From Acanthosoma haemorrhoidale (lineage: Eukaryota > Arthropoda > Insecta > Hemiptera > Acanthosomatidae): a stretch of 64,000 bases of DNA. Positions 1-13,300 of this stretch are shown piece after piece (position 1 is the stretch's first letter; each line of letters starts with the position of its first letter). Where the stretch lies: positions 85,421,474 through 85,485,473 of the forward strand of contig OV884011.1 in NCBI GenBank assembly GCA_930367205.1, given 5' to 3'. A program made the position numbers and the translations under genes. A model generated the notes under the pieces. That model saw only the letters and a program-made list of their open reading frames with translations, made no database searches and had not been told where the DNA came from.

Positions 1-639
1 GTTACAATTGGAATGGTAGGTGCTGCTTAAAGCATCCATCTCAACAGTTATACCAGGCTACTGCGTTTGCATGTTCTCCGTCAGTAATAAATAGCCATTG
101 TTGATAAATAGGCTATCATATCAGGATCCATCCTCTTACATTTATGGAAATGATTTTTTTTTTTTCATATCCCTTTGTTACAAAATATAGATTCTACAAA
201 CGAATCTGTTTACAATTGATTCATTATATTTCTTGTAGTTTGGATACATTTTATACAAATTCTGTTTTCTACTAATAGTAGTGATCTGTCGGTACATCAA
301 TAAATAAATACACATTAATACGTCAATTTTATGACTACTCACCAATTTTCTTTTGTAATAGAAAAATTTGTATATGTATCCTTATTCTGAATCAAAATTT
401 TAAACCAGTTGGGCTATCCCCACTGAATTTACTATACGACTAGTTGTATTTAGCAGGTATGGAGGCGTTGGGTTGCTTAGCATACGTGAGTTTACTTTTT
501 CTTCTTTTTTATTTATACTGTCCGATGCTAGCGAATCTAATTTAATTTCTATACATTTAAGGCTGATTAATTTTCTATCATTCACATGTAGCAAGGCAAC
601 TCAATGTGGTAAATGCTGGTAGAACTGGTTGTTTATTGT

Positions 640-1015
640 TTAAGATGTATTTTGCACCTAACAAATATTTTTCTAATGGATCTACCAATATAGGATTAAT
701 TGCATTCCCCACAACCGGCACGGAATACATGGTCATAGCAGCATCTTTCCTCGTCAGCAGCTTTGAACCATTGGTCTTGCTAACTAGTTTGAAGAATTAC
801 TGATAGCTGCAAAGCTTCTAATGTTGTTGGCTTGTCCCCACCATACAAAGCAAGAAGTATATGCTCTCTTGCTTCAGTGATGGCTGAAACACGTTTGTGA
901 CAGAAAGGATCTCCGAAGATACTCAAGTTCATGCAATGCTGGTTTATTCTAAAACAAAGAGCAGAACTTGATTTTGGCAAATCTAAACAGGAATGACGTA
1001 AAGTCACGCCCACAC
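640..1015 (-). mobile_element. Possible transposon-derived coding remnant
   Basis: The minus strand encodes FGDPFCHKRVSAITEAREH followed by LLALYGGDKPTTLEALQL, a pattern I associate with repetitive insect coding remnants. It has no intact flanks, and the family name is not known to me. Confidence 0.3.
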
Positions 1016-1267
1016 AAAGCTTGAAGAAGTAGATTTTTAGGTGTTGGGTAGTGAGATGATGTGGAAAAACATTATCAGGAGAAGCATCTCTTCCAGTTCT
1101 GAGCCAAACTTGTCAAGACACATAGCAAATCAACTTCCTCCCCGATGATACTTCAGCATCATAATATTTTTGTGGAATGACAGAGTGCTAGGTGACTGTT
1201 CCACTTCTGTCGCGGGTAGATGATCCGGTATTGCAGTACCTCCGGGAATTGCCCTTACATAGCGAAC

Positions 1268-1290
1268 CACACACACACACACACACACAC
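1268..1290. repeat. CA microsatellite
   Basis: A short run of alternating C and A lies in a locally GC-richer stretch (1190-1345) that I could not identify. Confidence 0.85.
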
Positions 1291-1839
1291 CTCAACTCAA
1301 CTAGAGGGGGGGGTCGTCCCGTCGGTGTAAAATCTGCAATTTCTGCAGTTTGCTTTATAGTGGCCGTTCTCCGAGTACCGGAGTACTGGAATATCTGCAA
1401 TTATTTGCAATGAGTATCAATATATACAAATTACTTCCATTATAAGGTTCTGCCGTCATTTTTTCAACTTTTAATCGTAAGTGCGATCTTCACTACTACC
1501 TTGCGTTTTTTGAAAAAAATAAGTATTAATTAAAAAATGCCTGGATATAAAACCTTTTAAAATGCAAGCTGTACAAGATTCTCCTTCTTCAAATATTGTG
1601 TTCTTGAAACCAGGAAAGGGTAAGAAACAAAACACCTTATACAGTTCCGGCACTTTTAATTATTCAGATTTCATCAAAAATAGCCTTTCTTCACGCCTGG
1701 AACGATTGTTAAAACAATCCTAAAATCCTGTTTCTTTACGCCTGCAGTGGCTGTGAAATTTTAAATTGCATTTGAAGGATGAGAAACCTTTATACACTGT
1801 TTAGCTGTTTATACCCAGGAAAGACAAATAGCAGAAACA

Positions 1840-2160
1840 TGGCAGGCATTTTTAGTCACTCTATATGGAGGTAGTGAAGATCCATCGGGTGCCATGAGGT
1901 ATCATCATAGAAAATTTAACAGCCTACAACTTTTACTTATATACCTGCATTGGTAAAAAGATATGATCGAAAAATGTCATGTCAATATAGACATCAGGAG
2001 GAAAATGTCAAAAACGATTTCAGAACTCCAATAATGAACGAACATGGATGGGGGTCAACAAAGTGGATTCTCAGCCACGGGGTTAAGGACCAACCTGTAC
2101 GATATAAGCTACTTGACCTATTTAGCCTCCATTATCTGTACTACTTTGGTGCCTGAACTC
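1840..2160 (+). mobile_element. Possible transposon-derived coding remnant, plus strand
   Basis: Plus-strand frames contain LVTLYGGSEDPSGAMRYHH and, in another frame, VKRYDRKMSCQYRHQEENV. The LYGG and following region resemble the remnant at 640-1015, so this may be a second, opposite fragment of the same family. It is frameshifted and has no intact start. Confidence 0.25.
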
Positions 2161-2439
2161 TTTTTTTTAACAATGTTCATTTTTATTGCATTTAACAATC
2201 TAGCATCACTTTTATCACCAGAAAAAATACCTATTGTCTCATAAATAATTAATAATGATTGTATAGCATGTCCTCAATCGATTTATTTTATACCTAAGTG
2301 GAGGGGGGGGGGGTAATAAAAGTAATAGACCATAAAATGGATCAGCAACATACAGAATATTAATATTTGAGCTTTTATGGGCTTAAGTCAATTGATAGAA
2401 TGCAGTCCTCATTTTTCCATACTTACTTAAGTATCTTTA

Positions 2440-2640
2440 GTGTCTGCTCCAGGAGGAACATAGTAAAAGGGAGAAGAGGTACAGGGTAGATATTATAGGT
2501 AGTTGACGTGGTCTTGGAATGACCACGAATTCACACTGGGTATCTGAGGATAGGCGAAAACCGTCCGGCAAGAGTGAACCGGAGAGATGCAGACTGGAAC
2601 GCTGGGGGAGACGCTACTAGGAACATTTTGTAGGGGCCTA
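2440..2640 (-). repeat. Repeat R fragment, minus orientation
   Basis: Read on the minus strand, this piece matches the 3' half of the dispersed repeat R also seen near 8.6-9.2, 20.7-21.2 and 44.3-45.4 kb. Shared landmarks are CTTCTCC near its end, a 7-bp-arm palindrome at 2507-2527 and CGGTTTTCGCCTA. It is 5' truncated. Confidence 0.75.
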
Positions 2641-3112
2641 GAGACCTTCGCCTGCGGGTTTTTTTTTTCTTAGCCCATATATATAGTTAATCACTGGCGG
2701 TTAAGATTGATAAAACAAAATAAGGAAAGAGAGAAATGAAACGACACACTCTGACCCTGGTAAAAGACTGCTTTATTGTTGATGATAATCCTACATGTAG
2801 TTCTCAACTTTGATCACGAAATTGGGGTGGGTAACATTGGGTTGTTTACATCCCACGATCGTATTAATATTCGACATAGTCATGTCTCTGGCTTTAACTT
2901 ATATATATATGTTTTATATATTAATAATTGTATACAGCAATGTAAATTAGCTGTTGGTGGCTCCTTCTACTGCAAAACATGCATTTTTAGGAGTCCTTAT
3001 CTTAAAAACTAACATTATCTGCTTATGGTTACAAGTAATACAAATGCAAAAAGGATTAGGTTATGGAGTCACATTTGGGTTACAATAAGGACCAAAAAAC
3101 TAAACTTATATA

Positions 3113-3600
3113 CTAACTTAAAAACTTGAACGTTCCCGCCACGACTGTCTTTTGCCATCGATGGGGGAACGGAGTGGGGGTAATCGTGTTAAACACGGGG
3201 TTTGTTATGTAGTGCAACGAATCAAAGAATTTGATATGTATGTGGCGAGTGAATTCATGCACCGTAGGCAGCTCAAAATCCTCGTGGAGCTCACTGCTTC
3301 TCCCCTCCTGGAATGTAGTATCTCTGACCACTTTCATAAATATGCCGTTTTGAAACTATTGGAGTCGCTTCAGTCAGATGACTACAAAGTGGTGTACCGT
3401 ATAGCAGAGCCTGCCTAAAACTAAAACAGGGGTGACGGTCCATTTTGATGCCCAGATATACGGGGCTTTTTGCTGGAGAGTTTTGCTGCGTTCCTACAGT
3501 GTATTTAGTAGGCAGCAGACTTTTTCCCATTTGAAATAAGAAAATTACGCTGTCAGTATTACCTGCGCTTACAGAGATATTGAGTTTCCCCAATTTCTCA
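3113..3600 (-). mobile_element. LINE 3' fragment (jockey-like)
   Basis: The minus strand holds the end of a reverse transcriptase ORF, with frameshifts: KLNISVSAGNTDSVIF, GIKMDRH, LLYGTPL and DEFIRR-like sequence. The same pieces recur at 10.8, 17.4 and 18.5 kb, so this is one LINE family. The copy is 5' truncated and lacks the catalytic domain. Confidence 0.75.
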
Positions 3601-4040
3601 CTGATCTGGTTACAGGCTACTACGGCATGTCTAAGTTCCGGATTTCGGCCTTATGTAGGCAGGTCAGACAGAGGAAGAGCTACACTTACCCACCCCAAAT
3701 TCTTGATCAAAGTTGAGAACTACACTTTTTTTTTTCTATTTTTCCTTCGTTGCCTGTACTAAATATGATGAGCAGGGATTCATAATTATATAGCTTTCAG
3801 AACCCGTCACACTTGGTTAGATGTAACAGTCAGTTATCGGTTCGCTTATATGTGAATTTTGCTAATTATGTTCTAGAAAAGGCCCTTTGCGTTCTCCTTC
3901 ATTTAATTCACCAAACCCATTTTTTTTTTTTTTTTGATTACACGCGATAATTGATATACCAAATCTTATTCAATGATATTTATTAGACTATATGTACAGT
4001 ATGTTTACGTAAATAAATAAGTAAGAAGATATTATAAGTA
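3601..4040. other. Unassigned stretch downstream of ODAD4
   Basis: AT-rich sequence with T tracts near 3724 and 3920. It holds the ODAD4 3' UTR and a candidate poly(A) signal; nothing else was recognised. Confidence 0.4.
3979..3984 (-). terminator. Candidate poly(A) signal of ODAD4
   Basis: AATAAA on the minus strand lies about 57 bases past the ODAD4 stop codon, a usual distance. The region is AT-rich, so chance occurrence is possible. Confidence 0.4.
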
Positions 4041-4346
4041 TTATTCATCTTTCTCTTCGAAGTTTTCCATTGTTATTTGAAGCGTAGCTCTTCTTTTGGC
4101 CTCCATCAAAGCTTGGTAGTACATATTCTCCTCATCGACTCTGCCACGGTCCACTACTTTGTCTTTCACCATGTCCCGCTCCATTGGGAAGCGCTCATCA
4201 GGTGGGTACGTTCGAGCCTTTTGTAGATATTTCATCGCAGTGAATTTGTATTCCAGGCTGGACATTGCTTTGATGATTCTATTCTCTTTTTCATCAGTGT
4301 CCAATTCCTTCGGCCCGGCTTGTGCCATCGTTGTTAGTTCGTAAGC
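4041..4346 (-). CDS. ODAD4: ODAD4 last exon and stop
   Basis: This 102-codon exon begins AYELTTMAQAGPKELD after a TTTTAG acceptor. It encodes a charged helical tail and stops at TAA (4043-4041). Intron 6 before it is about 5.6 kb and holds the nested repeat R and LINE cluster. Confidence 0.85.
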   Translation of the reverse strand, partial: AYELTTMAQAGPKELDTDEKENRIIKAMSSLEYKFTAMKYLQKARTYPPDERFPMERDMVKDKVVDRGRVDEENMYYQALMEAKRRATLQITMENFEEKDE

Positions 4347-7300
4347 CTAAAAGCCAAATATATTATTATTATCGTAATATCTTTACTGCGGAAAGCATAG
4401 CTATGAAATAAGAAATATCTGCTTATATTTTCTAATTGTTCAACAGAAGGAAACGAAAGATCATAAAGAAAATTGTTGGTCACATACGGATCAATTGCAA
4501 CTGTAGAATAATAATAGACTCGCAATTTCATACAAAAAATCAGATTTGCTTTACATAAATAAAGAAGGAACGTCTCAGAATGTTGGACCGAGAAAGAATG
4601 TGGGTGGAAAAATTCCCAAGACTTCTCTTATTCGGTAACCCAAAAGCGGGGTCTATCTCGTGAAAGATAGTTGGAAAATGTGGATGACAACCTTAAAAGA
4701 TAACCTAGAGAAATGGACAGTAAAGTTTTGGTTGAGGAGGTCCTTGCAGGACCTTAGTGCCATGAAGTAAAGTTCATTTTCTAAAATTAAATAAACTTTC
4801 AGAATAACTATAGTTGTCGTCATGAAATTAAACGCTTGGGATGAAGGAGTATGATGTTGCCACATACGAGCGGGTGGGGGACTAACCACTAATTTATAAT
4901 AATAATTGTTGTGGTCAACTTCTTTACCACGAATAATCAGAAATTCCCCTCTTCTCGGTCCAGAAAATATCTACCTATGTTTCCATATTTTAATAATAAA
5001 AACCTTAAAGCGTCAGTTAAGAGAGGGGGAAACTAGTGCATGAAACAGCTGAAGCCCGCTAGTGTGCGCGGGTGAGGCCTAGCCTCTGACCACCTATATA
5101 AGGGTCCAGATTTGGGGCTTGGGACATTAGGAGGGCAAGAGAACTCGCCAGTTTTCTCATTCTACTATCTGGGTATAAAAATGGACAGGCATCTACATTT
5201 CTCAACTCATATTCGTAGTAAACTAAAAACAGTACGACAGAGATCTTACCGGCTTTCACACTTGCTAACTTATCCCAATCTGTCGCTGCGTCTCAAACTG
5301 ATGATCTATAAATGTATCCTCCGGCCAGCTCTGCTGTACGGTGCCCCGCTATTTACCTATTTGACTGACGCTACAGCCACAAGTCTCCAACGTTTCCAGA
5401 ATGGGATCATGCGAAAAGTGGTCCGACATACCTCTCTCGAGAGGTTATAGAACGCCGACCTGTTTAACACCCCACTCCTCCCGAATCGATGGCAACATAC
5501 TGTCGGGGAAAGTTTAGGTTAAGAATTAGTACGTAAATTAGTTTTTAAGTTTTCTTTATTGTTTGATCAAAAAGGTGAGCCCCATCACCTTGTAGAGTCT
5601 TGCCAATGAAGCCAAGTACATTGTGTATCATTGTACTTGTATTGATTATATAACTTCTATACCAATTCAGACCTTGTATAGAATGTACCGATGGTAAAGG
5701 GCATATAAAATGTGATATGTAAATATATTCGCCTAAGAATCTATAGTAAATAAAAAAAATTTAAGGGGATTGGGGGGGGGGGGAGCTTACGCCAGCAACA
5801 GTCTCTGCTACACCCAGTCTCGAGTGGACACATACGGCTGTCATATCTTACTTCCATCGTTGACGTCATTGCCGCATTGCAGTTGTGCACGTTAGAGGTG
5901 ACACCTTCGAAGGTAACATTTTAGATATTATTATTAGTGCCAGTGTTACAGTGCCACGGCAAATGGGGACGGTGCCCCATTATAAAGAATTAGCCGTTAC
6001 CGATTTCAGTCCAGAATGTCCTTCAGACAACTATAATATGCTGCATGGGCATATTGCTGCTCCAAATACCATGTAAATGGATACGGATACAGAGAGTACG
6101 TCTCTCAAAAGAAGCCGAGAGTTACTTACAACTTCTGCAAATGGCGACGTCATACAAGTTTCTAAGAAAAAAGCCGCGAATAAGAAATTTTTAATGATGG
6201 GTATCGATGTTCAGGAAGAAATCGATATCATCAAAACGACTAAGGACAGGCACCAGGCGTCTTGCTGCTTGAACTGCGGAGGGCTACATGTGTCCTCGTA
6301 CAGAGACTCCCCGTTTAGGAAGAAGGTGCAAGCTGCAGCAGACTTAAAAAAGAAGAAGATGGAGAACCGCCGCCGGTTCAACACAGACAGCCGCCGCCAG
6401 TCCAAACCCGTCAACAGCCCGCTGGTAGAAAAACAGGCACCCACCACCCCACCGATCTTCACAGGAAGAGCAACCTACGCTGGATGGACCGATGGCTACG
6501 GTGTAGTTCTGGTGGCTATACGACACGGGATCACATGGATGAAAGTGGCTCCGCCACTGATTTTATTTGATGTCAGGCTCCAACACTTGACGGTGAAGAC
6601 AAATTTGGGGACACCCATTTATCTCACCGCCATTTATAAGATACCGAGGGCGTCTCACCAAGAGTTCTCGGCTCTTATTAAAAAGTGTGTCAAAAGAAAT
6701 AACCACTGGATTGTCAGAGACTTAAATGCGCTGCATTTCTAGTGGAATAATGCCACCACCAACCCAGCGGGGAGAGCCTTGGTAAAGGCGTCATTTACTG
6801 TCGTTCAACCTCAGAACTACACCTTTCACCATAGAGGTAACAGTGCACAGACCTCCACCATAGATTTTTTACTCACAAAACAGCCACACAGGATAAACAA
6901 TTGTGAGACCCTGGACCTAGGACCTAATAACGACCGACCTACTGCCAGTCCTGTATTCTATTGGCAGTAGAGTTGTGATCCCGCGTCCCACGAAGTACGA
7001 CTATCATCGGGCTAACTGGGACCTATATAGATCGCAACTTTACCAGCAATTGCATACAGTTCCTGTTCTCCATACTACAGAGGATGTGGATTAACAGGTA
7101 GCTTTCCTGACCAAGGTTATCGTCTATGCAGCAAACACTGCTATCCCAAAGTTTAGCCCGAAGCCACCCTTTCTACAAAACCGCCAGATCGTATTCTTCG
7201 ACTTATTGCATTACGCAATAATTTGAAAAATAACTGGTGTAGAACAAGGAATCGTCAAGCCAAGAAAGTTGTAAACTCTCTTACAACACAAATTCGTGGC

Positions 7301-10300
7301 TTGATGAGGAACTGGAAGACGACAACGTGGCACGAACGGCTTACATGGTGATTTCCGTAAGTTTTAGAAGCTCCTAAAGACCACTACCAAGAAGGAATCA
7401 GGTGTCCGTCTTCATGTCGGGGACACCTTCCATACAGTAGAAGAACAGGCGAAAATACTGGCCGACCACTATACCGCAGACAACGCCACTAAAGCAGGTT
7501 CACACTTGGTTTCTTCTTGAAGGACAGATCGGTGAGGGTACGGATGGGTGATTGCCTCTCTGACCCATTCCCTCTGACTTGTGGAGTTCCTCAAGGAGCG
7601 GCTTTGTCTCCGGTTTAGGAGCATGTAGAAGTATGTACACATCTGAAATCGTTGGGATAAATTATACGAAAGCGACGGTGATCGCTTTTGGCGACGACAT
7701 AGCGGTTTGCAGCAACAGAATGAATGCACAAAGAGCACTCACATAGAATGAGTCAGTTTGCAACGTAATCAGTGACAGGCTGGGCAAGTTAAACATTAGT
7801 GTGAACGCCGGAAAGACCGACTGCCTAATCTTCTCTTACCAAAAGGGCAAAAAAGCTTTGCCAAAATCATATAGTACAGGAGGGCAAGAGAACTCGCCCA
7901 GTTTTCTCATTTTACTACCTGGGTATAAAAATGGCTAGGCATCTCCACTTCTCTACTCATCTTAGTAGTAAACTAAAAACAGTACGATAGAGGTCTTGCC
8001 GGCTTTCGCACTTACTAACTTCACCCTATCTGTCACTAAGTCTCAAACTGATGGTCTATAAATGTATCCTTTAGCCAGCTCTGCTGTACGGTACCCCACA
8101 ATTTACCCAGTTGACTGACGCTACAGCCACATGCTCCAAGTTTTCAGAATGGGATCTTGCGAAAAGTGATCCAACATTGCTCTCTCGAGAGGTTAAAGAA
8201 CGCCGACCTGCACCTGCTGCTTGGATGAGTTAATCCACTGGAGACACATCAAGTTTTTCGACGCGTTGCAGCACCTCACATATCCAGTGTTTAACACTAT
8301 AACCCCACCACCCTTCCCGAATCGATGGCAACAGACTGTCGGGGAAAATTTAGGTTAAGAATTAGTATGTAAGTTAGTTTTTATGTTATTTGTTTGATCA
8401 AAAAGGTGAGCCGCATTACCTTGTAGAGACTTGTCAATGAAGCCAAGTACATTGTGTATCATTATACTTGTATTGATTAAATAACTTTTATACCGAAATC
8501 AGACCTTGTATAGAATGTACCGATGGTACAGGATATATAAAATGTGATATGTAAATAGATTCGCCTGAGAATCTATAGTAAATAATAATTATGGCATTTT
8601 TTTAAAGGGATTAAAAAAAAAACGTGCGACAGACTCTCAGAATCCGGCACCTCAGGAACACTGCTCTCTCTCTCTGCACTGACGCTTGCTGCACTACTTG
8701 AACCATGGCTTTCTTATTCAACTACCTCTGTATCTCTCTTTCCTAACCTGGCTATGTTTTAGTCCGGCGTTGTCAGACCCCATATCTTCCTGTTCCTCGC
8801 GGACGACGGTCACCGTGGCCCTACAAACTTTACTTAGTAGCATCTCCCACGGCGATCTAGTTTGCCTCTCTCCGGTTCACACTCAACTTTGGGATCCGGG
8901 CGGTTTCCACCTACCCTTAGATACCAAGTGTGAATTCTTGGTCATTCCAAGACCACATAAACTACCTATAATACCTACCCTGTTCCTCTTCTTCTGAACA
9001 TAGGGCTTTGTCAGGGAACACCTTCTAAGATCTTATGGAGTCAGATCAATACGAATAAAGCTGCCTGCCGACTATACCACCAGCAAAGGTCAAAGACCAC
9101 AGGTCCCCCCCCATTTTATCTCTTTCTTGATGCTCGCCGGACAGCAGCTGGGTTGTAGTAGCCCTAGCCCGCGGCGGGCGTTCTCCCCGCTTGGGGACAT
9201 CTTTCCCGGCAATACTATAATAAGTTTATTGCTTTATGATTGACATTATCGAAGTGTCACGTGGATAGAAGAAAAATGCACAGAGCGGCAACAGGTGTAA
9301 CCATATATATGCCATGTATTGCATTAATTTCGTGAAGTCAATTATAGTTGATCAACCGATTATTTTCACCATTTACTTGTGTCATTGGACAAAAAAAATT
9401 ACCTCTCAAAATGCTGCAAATTTAGTTTAGTTCATGAATTATGGACTAAGTTTTAATTATGAAATTTATATATAATTCAAGTTTTTCTAAGCTCTCTAGT
9501 TAGAAATTCAGGATGAGGGAAAAATATAGAATATTTAGGTTAATCGGATCCTTGTACTAGGAGTACCTGCTTGAAGGTGGTGTGAGAGGATTAAGGGGTG
9601 TGGGAAGCCTCGGAGGAGGTTGGTTGTTTCGGTACAGTGGTGAGAGTCCACTGGTGGCTAGGCTATAATGTTATATGTAAAATATATAAATATATATAAC
9701 ATTTAATGTGAAGTAACACTATCGAGAAGTAGTATAGAAACGGATTTCTTAAATACTTATCACATGATATTAAGAAAACTACTTGAACGTTTTTACCAAA
9801 ATTACTATATCTTATCTATATAATCATCTAGCTAATTGGAAATCGATGTTTCAGTAAGTAAAAAAAAAAGATAAGGACAAAGTTTAAATCTTAAATGGCA
9901 TCGAAGGAGTTTATAAATTCCCAGCAGGAGAGGAGCGGGTTAGTTAAGTGATTTATGTAATGTTATGAAAGCTTACCCGTATAGCGAGGTACTTAATGTC
10001 TATATAGTTGAATTTGTCAGCAGCTGCCATCAAACCGTTAAGGCAGATCCTCCCTTGCTCCATATTTCCTAGTTGTATTTCCGATCTAGCAAGAAGGAAG
10101 ACAGAATTCATAATCCACTTCCGGTCCCTCGCCGCTTTTGATGCGAATATTGCCTCTCTTGCATACTGCCTCGTCACATAAGCCACGTCTTTGAAGCTGT
10201 AAGCCACACCTATTTCGTGGCACAGGTACGCTTTTTCTAAAATGTCGGTGGTATGCTTCAAGTCGGCTAGTTTGGAATCTAAAAATTTCCTGAAATGTTG

Positions 10301-13300
10301 ATAATTAGGAAGTGTCAACAAACATATCCATTTTAAAATTACAAGCAATGAACTACTGTTTGCAATTTAATCCTTTTCTTTCTAGATGGGTACTAGTATT
10401 AGGTATAAAGTCATTATCCTGGGACAGCCAAACTACATAATAGTTCTAATATTTGGTTAGAAAAATTACTATTGATAAAACAATTCACTAAAAAAATTCA
10501 ATGCATACTTGGATATTTTCGTAAGTACCCAAAGAGTTTTAGTGTCAAACATGGTGATGATATCTATACTAGTTAAAAAGCTATACTGGGTCATACATAT
10601 ATAACCACATAAATAATCGCAGGTGTACATCTTGGTGACTTGAGAATGTTACGACACCTTGAGGGAGATAGAAGAAAAAGACATATGCAAAATGGAAAAA
10701 GAGTAAATAAGAGTGATTGTAGTGCGATTTCAGACTAACCACAGTGCAGCGCTTCCTGAAGATGTGTGGGTACCTAGGGTAGACGAATAGGGGCTTAGTG
10801 TTATGAAGAGTATACGACTGCTCGGCGAATCCAACAATTCCAAAACGGTATACTGATGAAAGTGGTCAGAGGTACTTCATTCGAGCTGCGGAGCAACAGT
10901 GAGCTTCTCGAGATCTTTGAGCTGCCTACAATGGATGAATTCATCCATTTTTTTTTTCGACTCCCTGCAATACTTGACAAACCCGGTGTTTAACACGATA
11001 ACCCCCGCTCCGTTCCCCCATAGATGACAGGACGCTGTCGCGGCAGGAGCGCTCTAGTCTTAGGTTCTAGGTTTAGGTTTTAGTTTTTTAGTGTTTTCAC
11101 GGTTTTATAAGCAGAAGGTGAACCTCATCAATAGTAGATGAGTAGATGTGTTTTTTGACTTTTTTAATACAAATTGAAATGTATCATGTGTATGCACTCC
11201 TTCGAATACGAGGAGCTAATTGTAATCCTATAATTTTTTTGTTCATTGTAAATAATAAAGAGGTTTTGAAAATTCAAAAAGAAAAAAAAAGTGTTATGAA
11301 GATGGCTTTTGTGAGTGAGAATGTGAGTGGGGGGGGGGATTTTTTTCATTATACCTTAGATGAGGCTTACTTCAACCTGAGTATCTTTGGATGAAATGCT
11401 TCATCGCTGTAAAGTTCTTGCGTTAATGTTTTTGGTTTTCGGAATCCAAATAGAACCATTACTCTTGCGTCGTTTTCATTAGCACTTATATTGGGTAAAA
11501 GTGTTTTTTTTTTAATAAGCAAGTCTCCCAAAATGCTAATGACCGTTAGCATAGAATCTTGTTTGCTCGGTAAATCAATGTCACTTTGTTCGAATAAGAA
11601 ACTTCTTAAATCATCTCCTTTCTTAAAACACTCCACACATTTATCCTGGTTAAATGCTTGGTCAAGAGCTGCTATTCTCAGATTAACAACAATTTCAAGA
11701 TTGGCTTTTTTGTATTCTTGTTTCTTCGAAATGAATTCTTTCAATCTGTTCGAGAGCACATCTTGCTCTCTAGTGTACAGCGGCTTTCTTTTCCACAGAG
11801 CAATCTGCACAATATAATATTTGTGGCATTAGTTGAATAAAATCTTAAATAATAAAAGCCGTCCTGGTTATGTAGTTTTTGCTAATAAATGGGCGATGCA
11901 TTTCTATGGTACTTACTTTAGCAGCCTTTAATTTATCCAATGTATTATCTAAAATGTTTCGGAGTAGTTTATTCTGTTTCTTATTGGCGAGAAACATACC
12001 ACGTTCGTGCAAACAAGAACTTAGCAATGCTTCGTCTTTGGCAGCTCTTTTAAGGTATATATCGTTGTAAGAATCTTTAATTCTTCTAAATTGTATCTAA
12101 AAAAATAAATAAAACTAATTAAACAGGCAATAATAGTGTTGAACATACAATAGCCAAGGGCTACACACCGTGGGAATAAAAACATTTCAAGCAAGGAATA
12201 GTAAATATCTATAAGAAAATTTATTTGGACCAATACATTAGTATTTTACATACATTTTTAAACAAGGATAAAAAATAAAATAGCAGTAATTTAAAGATTT
12301 TGCTACAACCTAGGCTTGAGTCTCTGCTGGATAGATTGGCCTTAGGAAGGATACTCTGTACCAGAAGATAATTGTAGTCTGGTTGTCATAATGACTCATT
12401 GGAAGTTCATCTATGCGTTAAGATATTGGGTCATTCCCAATTATAGATAAGTTTGGGTCTTCCTAATAAACCATGATGCTCTCAGTGCTACCTGGCGTAT
12501 TTTATTCTGAAGTTTTTGAAGCCTTGTCCTGATATAGTAAATAGCGCAGAACCTTACAAGAATGGCGTAAGTGAGCATGTTTGTATAATGTTGTGAAGAT
12601 TATTTTTAGGTTTAGTAGTAAGACATCTTATATAACAGGACATCATGCCGGACAGTGTAGAATGGCGATGTCTTGGAAGGCTCCAGTAATATACTGCCTT
12701 TTACAAATTCCTTGTGAATAGATACAGCCACTCGGTGTATCGAGTTGGGGGTGGAGTGAAATTTTTTAAAGCCAAAATGGTGCGTGGGAACTCGTGAAGG
12801 TTCCCTCCAAACGAGTTTTGATTGATTTTTCTAATAATTTTGGGACTGTGTTAAGCAACCAGGTTATTTGACAGCTTGAAGGATTGTCTTTTGGGGTAAC
12901 CAAAAGCTTGTGAAAAACAATAAACCATTTCCTTGGAAAATATCTCAGCCTCAAGCTTGCGTTAAACACCCTTGCAATAAGGGCGGGCGATGCTTTTCTT
13001 GGTAGTTTTTTTCAAGACTACATTGGGTATGAGGTCTTTTGCAGGAACTTAGTAGGTCGCTATTTTCATCATTTCGGTTATAAAGGGAAAATTTACCGGA
13101 TAAATAAACTCCTGGACAAAATGAGTGTATCACTCATTTTTCATAGCATGCGATAGATAATCAGCAACCTCTCATATGTATATTTAGTTATTTATAATAA
13201 AGTCTATTAAAAATAGAAGAGTACGTAAGAAAAATAAACTAGAAAAATTTTACAAACAGTTTTTGAGGGATTGTAATAAAGTGATTCATTTCTTATTTTT

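Larger units (their letters stand above)
4907..9215 (+). repeat. Repeat R, split by two LINE copies
   Basis: The left part (4907 to about 5125) matches the start of the R copy at 44.27 kb: TGTTG start, CCCCTCTTCT, ATAATAAAAACC, AGCCTCTGAC and a TATA box at 5094-5102. The right part (about 8622-9215) resumes with GGCACCTCAGGAACACTGCT and runs through a short CT tract, the conserved palindrome at 8937-8957, an AATAAA at 9054 and a CTATAATAA end. LINE sequence fills the gap. Ends TG...CA, a TATA box and AATAAA suggest an LTR, while the A/T-rich (TAA-like) tail suggests a non-LTR or SINE-like element; I cannot decide. Confidence 0.7.

Noticed and set aside
8686..8997. 103-codon open frame in repeat R
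   Set aside because: The equivalent positions in the other R copies have stops, and there is no domain; it looks like chance.
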